Assembly: GCF_033807715.1 (NCBI RefSeq)
Contig: NC_084596.1
Coordinates: 35,736,879-35,800,878, forward strand
Source of the DNA: Cololabis saira
Taxonomy: Eukaryota > Chordata > Actinopteri > Beloniformes > Belonidae
Length of the DNA: 64,000 nt
Direction of reading: 5' to 3'
Under the pieces are notes generated by a model, which did not search any database, was not told the origin of the DNA, and saw only the letters and a program-made list of their open reading frames with translations. The stretch's first letter is position 1. Each line of letters opens with the position of its first letter. This document shows positions 1 to 64,000 of this stretch, in pieces. Position numbers and translations under genes: made by a program.

Positions 1-3000
1 TTCCAGTTCACTATATGCGTTTTTCTGCAGAAACAGATGTTCTGCATGCATGCCTAGAGTTTTGTGCTGCATTATTAACATAATATACTGAGCATTGCTA
101 ACAGGCTAATCATCTTCATCCACATCACTGTGTAGGCACTAATATACTGGTATTAAAAACTGCATCCATCCGTGTTTGATCTGTTCACAGGCTTGTCAAT
201 ATTCCTGAAGTTAATGGTGGCATTTCTCAACATTTATCCTTGCAGAAATCACAAAATGCTACCTTTTTGTCTCAAAGGGTTTGTCAATGAAATATAAACT
301 AAAATTTCCACATATCTGACTTGTGCACAAAAAACTGCACAGTGAGGAAAAATAGTAAAACTGTTGACGGTGTGTCCTTGGAGTTTGTAAATTATCTCTT
401 AATGGTGGAAGACCACGTCTTTTGGCCAGAAAATGTATCTTTTTGTTCCATCCACCCCAGCAGACACTAAACACTGCCACTTAAGATTCTGCAATGCAGA
501 GATTTTATCATTTATATCCACCAAAATGTGTTTTAAAACTGCCAATAATCACAAGAATGAAATGATTAAAAGCCTCTCCCACGTTTTTGTGGTTTGTAAA
601 TAACAATTTACTGCTTATTTTAAAGACGGAAACATAATAAATTATCCTTAAAATTCCATCTTCTCTGCTAAGCTGCTCAAAATCCAGACTTTTTGTGGAA
701 ACTGTTTTTTGTATAGGCATTGCACAAAAAAGCTTTCATTAAAAGGGAACAGGTGGGATGAATGCAATTTAGAGCATCTATTTGAGTGTCTGAAGTGCCA
801 TCCGACTCAAAACTCAGTATAGCACAACCATTTGTTGTTGTAAGAGTCTGAAAGATGTGTGTTCTGTGAATGACTGATTTCAGGCTACTGGGCAATCACA
901 GATCCATATAAGAGTAGACTGAACCCGCCCCCCGTCTTCATATCCATGTAACTACACATCAAGCAGCATCCACAGCTCTTCAGGCTGGGAACCACAAAGC
1001 TGTAAAACACATTTTAAAGGGGCATGTCCCTCAGTCAAGTGTCTGCCTCCACCTCCTAAAACTGTTTGGCTCAAAGGCATAAAACCATCTCTGCCCTGTT
1101 TTAACCCGTCACAGAAATGTCGTACAAACCTCAGAACATTAACAGCTTTGAAAGAATTGCAAACGACCTTTCATAGCCTGATTGATTGAAGAAATTAATC
1201 TGATTAATTGAAGAAATCCAACACAAATTTAACAGAAAAGCAGTGTATTTGATCATCTAATCAGTATTTTATAATAATGTGACTAAATCCATGTATTTGA
1301 TCATGACACTTACAATCCCGGACATTTTATTCTGTGAAACGGGACAAATGTATCAATTGTGAATTCCAGCGCTTCAACTTAAATTATGGTTTTGTTTGGA
1401 TTACATTACCCTGGAGTAAATACTCAAAATACTACAGATAAAAGGAGAACCAAACATATTTGTCCTGACTTTCTGACTGAACTTCAGTTTTAGAAGACTT
1501 TTTCTTTTTCTGTCTGGTTTTCAAAAATGTTTCCCACACAGTAATGCTCATGTCATCAGCCGTCACTCTTCTTGACAGTGAAGTGTTTTTTGTCTTTAAC
1601 GAGACCCTTTTCTGGGTAAAATCTGAAGTGCATCAGTTGTCTGCTCAGCCTTTCTGTCTCGTGCTTCTGTTGGCTTTTGAAGATTGGAGAAATTGCACAG
1701 TAGGGAACGGATATGATTGTCAAAGGAATAATCAGGGGCTCGGAAACAGCTGTAAGATGCCAGCACATGTTTGCTTTTATACCTCTCAGCTTCTTGAAGT
1801 CTTTTGCTTCGTTTCTCATTCAGGCAGCTCGTGTGACCAAAGAGAAGCCACTCAAAAACAAAAAAATCACCACATGACCTGCAAAAGGGAAACTCAAAGT
1901 AAAACATTGAGCCTTGATCAATAGATGAGGATTCACGCTTGAATGTATGTCCTCGGTGCAAAGTATTGCCCCAATGATGAGTATTAAACATGTCCATAAG
2001 AACACAATCCAGCAGTGAGGTGTGACTATATATTGATATGTCTTCATGCCTATATATTGATATGCTGCATACTGTGAGGCAAGCGGCTTATCACCTTTCA
2101 TTTTTGTTCCAGTATGCCTGTGACTTCTTTTTAAGATCTGACTTAAACATATTCTTCCCTTGAGACCACAATCCCAAGTGTCTGTCACCAGGCAATATGC
2201 AGGGAAAGTCCTTGACTTTTAATTTTTATTTTTCTTCCTTGATCACATGCCCCGGGCTATTTGTTGTGCGTTACCCTCTTCTTCTATTTCTCACACTTCC
2301 ACATTTCCATTCCCCCCCATCTCCTGTCGAGATGGAGGGAATGGTAATGAGTGACAAGTTGATGCCTTTTTTTGCTGACTGTTGTCTGTTGGAACACGTT
2401 CCCGTCGGCTGCGAGCGAACACCACTTGCTGCAGCCCCGACTCATCCTTTTTTGTTATCCTCTTCCTGAATATTCTCCTCATTTACTTTCCCCCACTGAG
2501 TCGCTCACAGACGTTGCCTGTCACTGTGAGCTCTGCAGGTCGACAACATGTTGCAGAGGCGGAAATTATGTGACTCTAAATCTATTTTTACGCATGCATT
2601 CATTTGTTTGTACTATCTGCATGTGTTTTGTAAAAATTGTGTGCTTTTCTTGCTAAAAAAACTGTTTTGGCACCTATTGGCATGACGGAAAATCTTACAT
2701 ACCTACATGCTAATACACATTAGTATCTAAGCAGTTGACAGCTGTTTTTGGACTTCAAGGTTTCATTTTTCCTGTTACGGAGGCGGTGCAACCTCCCGTG
2801 TAATTTGTCAACAGTGCAGGACCTGAATCGTGTTTTTCATGCAAGACCACTGCATTGATTTATTGCTGTGCTAAAGCACATTCATATGCTTCAAATATAA
2901 CTGTCTCCTAGCTGGAGAGCGGGATTGGTTTATTATAAATATGTAAAATGCTTTCAATGACACCAGCTGACCTTTTTTGCCCGTCACTTCAGATACACTT

Positions 3001-3653
3001 TTGCAGATGGATAGCTCTGACATTTACCAAAAATATCTTTGCGCCACAGAAAACGAAACACTTTCACCGTGTTGACTCAATTTCCACAATGTTACACATT
3101 CTGTTGTAACTAATTATCTTGGCTTGTTGCTATTCGACCGACCCTCAGGACTTTTCCTCCAAAACCACCCCAGGACACATCCAAATGAAGTTGGGTTTAA
3201 CTATTAATGACTGTTGATTTACTGTTCAAGTCGACGGTGGACCTTTTTAATGTGGACAGCAGGCACTCCCTCTGATCTTTTTTTATGCCCAATTAAAATA
3301 CAGTCCAGATGGTTATAAATTTTAAACATGCATGCACAGGTGATGAAAGCTTTGTCACCCCGAACGTTTCGGCTACATGCGAATGGTGCACTTTGAGCTC
3401 AGAGGAAGAGCTTGACAATTCAAGGAGAGGACTGACTTTGCTTTAATTTTTGACTGCACAAAAAGATGCGTCTACTTGTATTAGCTTATCTTATTGAAAT
3501 GGCACATGCGTGGCATTGCTGTTTTAAGGTAGTTAAGTCCCTTTGGAGATAACGATTAACCTTTTTAGAAGACCACAACATATTTCTTTCCTAAACTGAT
3601 GGTTTTTGTATGGATTTCTGAGAACTCGGATGTTGGTAAGAATTTACATTTTT

Positions 3654-3675
3654 TATTTATTTATTTATTTATTAT
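3654..3675. repeat. (TTTA)n simple repeat
   Basis: Short run of TTTA units followed by a T-rich stretch; ordinary low-complexity sequence. Confidence 0.8.
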
Positions 3676-3851
3676 TTTTTTGGATGGAACCACGTTAACT
3701 AGGCAGGTGCCAAACTTGAACCACATTTTTAAATGCCAAGTTCTTGTGATATTTTTTTTCTTTATGTGACGATGATAAAAATCCTCTGATAGTGGGTCTT
3801 AGCAGTCAGTCAGTCAGTTATTCATTCATTTATACATACAGTAGCCTACTC

Positions 3852-4032
3852 ACCGTAATATCCGGACTATTGAGCGCACCTGTATATAACCGCAGGTGTC
3901 CGCGAGGCTAAATGTATCAGCAGCATTAAGCTCGTTAGCCCGTAAAAATCCATAAATTAGCCCCATCGTTGTTAAAGCTGCAGGGTTAAAAAAAAAAAAA
4001 AAAATAACGGTTTACAGTCTGGAAAGTACGGT
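3852..4032. mobile_element. Short inverted-repeat (MITE-like) element
   Basis: The left end CACCGTAATATCCGGACT and the reverse complement of the right end, TTACCGTACTTTCCAGACT, match over about 20 bases with a few mismatches. That makes a terminal-inverted-repeat element of about 180 bp with an internal A-run (3990-4005). Similar ends are common in fish repeats. It has no coding capacity and I could not settle a target-site duplication. Confidence 0.5.
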
Positions 4033-4471
4033 AATTTGATCAAGAAAAAAGTTGAAAAAAATGAACACTAGATTCCCTCCTTGGTTCAGTAGCCCATAGA
4101 TCCAATTGTAGCAGCAACAACTAGTAGTCATTTCCTTCCTGACTATCAGTCTCTCACCTCGTCGTGGAGGAATTTTTAACAACTATTCTTTACAAGATTG
4201 CTTCAGTTCGACAGTTTTTCTGTGATTATTTGTGCACAGCTGTCCTAATATCCCACCACAACATTTCACTCCAAAACCTTGGTTCTTTCATTTGTTCAGC
4301 CATTCCGACGTAGATTTGCTGGTGCAGTTTTTAGATCGCTGCACTGCTGCATAGCAGCAACTGGCCGGAGCTCACCCTGATCATTCTTTTGAAAGCAGAA
4401 AGGTGTTAGGCCAACTTAGTATTGCCCTCACTTTTAAAAATAGTTGTTCTTTTTTTTGTATTTGTTGAATA

Positions 4472-4472
<1 letters not shown>

Positions 4473-4504
<32 letters not shown>

Positions 4505-4513
4505 GGGGGGGGG
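4473..4513. repeat. (TG)n microsatellite followed by a G-run
   Basis: About 14 TG units run directly into 12 consecutive G residues. Confidence 0.95.
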
Positions 4514-5936
4514 TGTAAATGTATGGTGATGTCTGTCTGGAGTAGTATTTACCCAAGACTAACTAATATAAATATATCAAACTGGGTACTCACTTCTGCA
4601 CATGACAACATTCATTTAGGTCAGAGACCTTGTGAAAAGTTAAACTAACAGGCTGCTGCTTGTTATGAGAATTCTCATCAACTCTCAGGAAAAGGCATAA
4701 TTGATCTCATGTCCCAGTATCCCAAACCATTAATTTTATTTGCACTAGGTAACATTTTGTTGACTTAAAATATGTATGCAGACAGGATGAAACTGGAAAA
4801 TGCAATATTTGTGCAAAATACCCAATAAATATTTTTGACTGACTGAGAAATTAATAGAATTAAATTACTTTAAATGAAGTCATATTTCTGTAATACTTGA
4901 AGCAAGATGCTTTGTGTATCTATCTTTCCATAGTAGTGGCATGGCAAATGGTAAAAAGTGGTAATGGTTTTGACACCCATGTACTGACTAACACCCCCTC
5001 TCAGCAAGTATCACAGCTTGTAAACACGGTCTGTATACCAGCTAAGAGCCTTTCAACATTTTTAGATATTTATTTTTAATGTCTTATCCTCCAAAAGCAT
5101 ACTTGTTCACTTAGATTCATGGGTTGTCTGGCGGTCGCACCTCTTCTGTCCATCACGGGACTGTTGCGGTTCTGCCACAACCTTCAGCTCATACCTCTTC
5201 AAGCCTTAGCCGTACAGATTAGATGTATTAAAGGCTATTAATCAGTTACTGAAACCAACCTCTCTTCCTCTTTAGCTTTTTCCTCTCACTGCAATGTCTT
5301 TCAGCTTGTACTGTACGATTGCAAACTGACACAAACTAAGTCACACCCCGAGACTGACTGGGATTGCATAGAGGTCAATAACATGTTCTGCTGTCAAATA
5401 TGAATGGGTGTTGATGAGTCTTGACATGTGCATCATATGTTGACCCACACAGACTGGGCTGCATTCGTCACAGCGGACTAACGTCTGGCGTTAGTAATGA
5501 GGCAGCTCTATAGCCCAAAGTCATTTTCTTCCTCAGATAAACTGTTATGTCCTTGATACTGTGGTTACTGGCAACAGGACGCTCCCTGGCTAGATTACCT
5601 TGTTTCTTCCCCTTTTTTTCTTCTTTCCACTCTGCCCTCTGTGTCATCCTTTTCTTTCTCTCCCTCTCCGGGTTCCTTTCTCTCTGCCTCCACTTTCTCT
5701 GCGTGGCTGCTTGTTTGTCAGATGATGTATAGCAGGTGTAGCAGCAGTATGGCTTCAGCAGGACCTTGGAGGATTCTGAAAAGCTCTCCTCTCTCTTTTT
5801 CCCTTTTAAATACACAAATGTGCGGGCTCCGTCTCTGTCCACAACACTGCAGCTCTGGATATAGCAGTGTTTGAGGTCTGTAGCTGGAATCAAACTGTGG
5901 CTTTATTGAATAATCCACTGACCCAGCCATCGATCT

Positions 5937-6010
5937 CCTTATCTCTCTCTCCCTCTCTCTCTCTTTTTCTCTCTTGCTCTCCCTCTCTCTTTCATTCCCT
6001 TCCTCTCCAC
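5937..6010. repeat. CT-rich polypyrimidine tract
   Basis: Mostly CTCTCT and CCCTCT units on the plus strand. It lies about 240 bp before the first exon's acceptor. It creates long spurious open frames on both strands. Confidence 0.8.
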
Positions 6011-6244
6011 AGTGGGGCTGCAGTATCACTCATCTTCTGGAAGGCAGCCCTGCCCACGGTGTCCTCCCTTCCACAATGACAAACAGCTTTTTGCCTAAAA
6101 GGGAGCAAACAAAAAGTTTGACATAAGATAATGGGGTTTTCTAGATCAATAGCATCAAATTATTTTTAATAGGTGGACTTTGCTGACCTAAAGATTCATA
6201 TAAAATACATAATATGTCTGTCTGTGTGTGTTTCTTCTTTCCAG

Positions 6245-61398
<55,154 letters not shown>

Positions 61399-61779
61399 GT
61401 GAGTGGACTCTCTCTATCTCCGTTTCTCTTCAATGTCCTTTTCATACTTATTTATTTACATCTTCTGAGCGATCTTAATAAATTACACTTAACTGAATGG
61501 AATCGTTTTGAACAACCAGTTTGAAACAGCACATATCAAATCTAAACAGTTCAGTTAAAGAATCAGCCAAAGTGGGAACAGAGAAACGGCCCTGATGTTT
61601 GGTGTGAATATTAAAGTGAGTCATAAATACTTGCTGATTAAACAAAAGGGCCGGTTGGCTCTGGGATCACAAATTTCTCTGCTTACAGTATAAGCTCCTA
61701 TATATGAGCAAAATTGCTTGCTAGATATTCCCACTAAATTGCATAAATATATGCAAGGCAATGCGGTTGATCCATTAAC

Positions 61780-62280
61780 TGCAGCTCGTCCTGTGCAGCA
61801 GACCTCCCTCTCCCCAGCGTCCTCCTCCACCTCCTCCCGGAGGAGAACCAGGCGTTCCCAGGCCGGCCCAGCTGTCTGGGACGGCCTCAGGGGCTTCCTC
61901 CGGTTGAGAATATCCAACACAGCTCCCCAGGGAGGTGATCAAAAGCAATCCCACCCAGATACTGGACCACCTCAGCTGACTCTTCTCCATGTGGAGGTGC
62001 AGCGGCTCCACTCTCCCACATGACGAAACGTCTCCCACCATCTCTGAGGGTTTGTCAAGCAACGCTGTGGAGGAAACGCATTTCAGCCACTTGTGTTTGT
62101 GATTTCAGTCATTCGGTCAGTACCCACAATTTGTGGCCATCAGTGAGGGTAGAAACATAGATCAACTGCTGAACAGAGAGCCTTGTCACCACAACAGATG
62201 GGTACTAGTACCGATGCTAGACTGATCCATACCCTGAGATACCTGAACTCCTCCTCTTGAGGCAGCACCTCCCTCCCGAC
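61780..62280 (-). mobile_element. LINE (RTE-like) ORF2 C-terminal relic
   Basis: On the minus strand VEPLHLHMEKSQLRW corresponds to the widespread fish LINE motif VEPLLLHIERSQLRWLGHL. It is preceded by remnants of the ATYGxELW...RIxAAEMxFLRRVxG region (62040-62150) and followed by remnants of the RxRWRDYVSxLAWERLGxP region with several frameshifts. The 3' end is missing. Confidence 0.7.
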
Positions 62281-62295
62281 GCAGAGAGTTCCACC

Positions 62296-62965
62296 TAGGG
62301 CTGGGCGATATGGACCAAAAGTCGTATCTCGATATTTTCTAGCTGAATGGCGATACTCGATATATATCGATATTTTTTCTGTGACATAATTGGGGTTTCC
62401 CCCAAAGCATTATAGCATAGCATCTCTGTTAGCTTCATTTTTTTCTGAAGCAAACCCTTAAAAAGTTTTAGAAATAGAAATAGAAATAGAAAGCCTTTAT
62501 TATCATTATATTTCTACAATGGAATTAGGCAGCAGCTCCGTCAATACAATGTCTCGTGCCAAATGTCACACAGGTTCCTTTATTAACAGAGGTCTGCACA
62601 ATATCAAAATGTATAAAACTAATGAAATAAAAATAAACTGCCTGCATATATAGAATAAAAATGCTTCTTGAATAAAATAAAACAAATATCCCTTTCCTGC
62701 ATAACAATTAAATCAAAATACACTGTGCAATTAATACAATGTAGACAGTAACAGGCAGACTTTTCCACTGAGGTTGACAGTTGTGTAAATAACAAAACAT
62801 TTGTGAAAATCTCAAATAAAACATTCAAGTCAATTTGTCACAAATAAGCTATATCAAAATCATATTTAAAATTTTTTTATAGATATAAACGATATTGTCT
62901 CGTACCATATCACGTTTGAAAATATATCGATATATATTAAAATCTCGATATATCGCCCAGCCCTA
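62296..62965. mobile_element. hAT-type non-autonomous element with intact 8-bp TSD
   Basis: Ends TAGGGCTGGGCGATAT and ATATCGCCCAGCCCTA are perfect inverted repeats. GTTCCACC flanks both sides (62288-62295 and 62966-62973). AT-rich interior with many TATCGATA motifs at both ends and a (GAAAT)n stretch at 62467-62489. No coding capacity. Confidence 0.88.
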
Positions 62966-64000
62966 GTTCCACCTGTTTCCAGTTGGGAAGTTAGGTCTCA
63001 GGTTTGGAGGTGGTTTGTGCACACAGACATTTAGGTGTTTGAATCCATGTGTACGCCTGTCCCTGTGCACGTTTTCCTTGATACCTCCCGACTGACATGG
63101 ATATGAGCCCTGCAGGAGGCACGTTTCTGCACGTGCCTCTTGGACAGCCTTGTCTCCCCACATTAATGGCAAATGATCATCTTTTGTCCAAATAACGATG
63201 TCAAACTCTAGACTCAGAAATGATCAAAAAGTACATTAAAGAAAATCATTATTTAGATATTCCTCAGTCACATCAATTAGTTCCGACCAAACCTTTAGTG
63301 ACATGTTGGGTTCATACTAAACAGAACATTAGGGAATCAGCTCTTCGCTGTAAATTGCCTTTGAACGTTTCCTGATCAGCCACAGTGCAGGAAACGTTGT
63401 ATATCTGGGTGTCATCCGGGTTACTGCGTCCCACTCAGGGAGGACTGAGAAATGCCCGACCTTTCAGCCAGCTCCGGCTGAGAGGCTCCTGTTGCCCCGG
63501 AGCCGAGCACACTGAGGACTTCTCCCAGTCACCTCTGTTAGGCCACGACCAGCTCAGCGCAGAGATCCAGAAGGATTTCTCTCCTTAACCTAAATCTGCA
63601 GAAGGCCTTTTCATCATCCTGGGCCTGCAGGTCAGCGTGGACCCCTCCCTCCTTTTGCTAACGTCTTCTAGTTCTGTGGTATAGTTGCGCAATCACAGGA
63701 CTTCATGGAGCCATTTATGGGAAATTAATATAATTTTCTTGTTTTGTTGATTTTTAGAGCTAATCTCCTGTGACTTGTGACTTGTTAATTAATACAAATA
63801 TCCGACACTGTTTTCTTCTCCCTGAGAACAACAGAGCATTTCATTTCACATGATAGATGTCTGTGCCCTTGGCAACCGAGCGCTCATTGATGAGCGTTAA
63901 CATCTGTATGTAACAATCAGACAAAACCTTATCAGCTTCATTTGGATTTAGGTTGTGGCAATCATTTTAGGGCATTATATATGTGGGAAAATTATGTTAC

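Larger units (their letters stand above)
1..6244. other. Noncoding stretch upstream of the first recognised exon
   Basis: I find no exon here. In particular I looked for the conserved CARMIL segment that precedes exon 1 (the REEVQWDVDTIY-like motif) and did not see it in any frame. The open frames present are short, lack splice context and resemble nothing I know. Because the first recognised exon starts in mid-codon, at least the 3' part of this stretch must be an intron. The only structured content I can name is the inverted-repeat element at 3852-4032 and the simple repeats listed separately. Confidence 0.7.
61399..64000 (+). other. Intron 17, open at the window edge
   Basis: Contains a LINE relic (61780-62280) and a hAT-type MITE (62296-62965). 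From 62974 to 64000 I see nothing assignable. The open frame at 63385-63588 shows no CARMIL similarity and no splice context. Confidence 0.75.

Noticed and set aside
1544..2188. Four overlapping frames of 87-133 codons on both strands
   Set aside because: No family signature, no supporting splice sites, and no fit to the missing CARMIL N-terminus.
5468..6029. Overlapping frames rich in Arg/Glu/Lys (minus) or Ser/Leu/Phe (plus)
   Set aside because: Low-complexity CT-rich sequence; no splice context or similarity.
63385..63588. 67-codon frame as the next carmil3 exon
   Set aside because: The next CARMIL3 segment should resemble LxPSLYELG; this frame does not, and no suitable acceptor/donor pair fits the phase.

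Overview
The window looks like teleost fish nuclear DNA. It holds one protein-coding gene, on the plus strand, split into small exons by introns that follow GT-AG. The introns are full of fish-type transposable elements: Tc1/mariner, hAT, PIF/Harbinger-like and TTAA-flanked MITEs, LINE fragments and a tRNA-like SINE. I see no bacterial gene organisation, no CRISPR array, no intact virus and no LTR retroelement.

The gene is a CARMIL-family member (capping protein, Arp2/3 and myosin-I linker), best matched to CARMIL3 (LRRC16B). I could place 17 consecutive coding exons between 6245 and 61398. They total 1,576 coding bases (about 525 codons), the reading phase carries across every junction, and all splice sites are GT-AG. 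They encode the end of the linker before the leucine-rich repeats (LRRs), the LRR solenoid (roughly one repeat per exon), and the start of the helical domain behind it. The N-terminal PH-like part, and the C-terminal part with the capping-protein-binding motifs, lie outside the window. I found no further exon in the first 6.2 kb or the last 2.6 kb.

Layout. 1-6244: noncoding, probably an upstream intron. 6245-19769: exons 1-5; intron 2 holds a SINE, a dead Tc1, a LINE fragment and a Harbinger-like element. 19770-35275: exons 6-8, with introns holding three hAT-type elements with 8-bp target duplications, a fold-back element and a Tc1 relic. 35276-44213: an 8.9-kb intron with a Tc1 relic, a Harbinger-like element containing a second palindromic element, and a LINE 3' end interrupted by a 1.25-kb inverted-repeat element. 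That element carries about 80 TCA repeats and a piece of ribosomal DNA (ITS2 plus the 5' end of 28S). A second LINE follows. 44214-49783: seven closely spaced exons. 49784-61024: an 11.2-kb intron with TTAA-flanked MITEs, one containing seven near-identical 50-bp tandem repeats. 61025-61398: two exons, the second preceded by a long TG microsatellite at its 3' splice site. 61399-64000: intron with a LINE relic and a hAT-type MITE.

The observations most worth checking are the ribosomal DNA inside a TIR element, the 50-bp minisatellite, the TG tract at the exon-17 acceptor, a perfect 27-bp hairpin inside nested transposons, and two unassigned coding-like stretches (16612-16737 plus; 55495-55722 minus). 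I see no new enzymatic or defence system.
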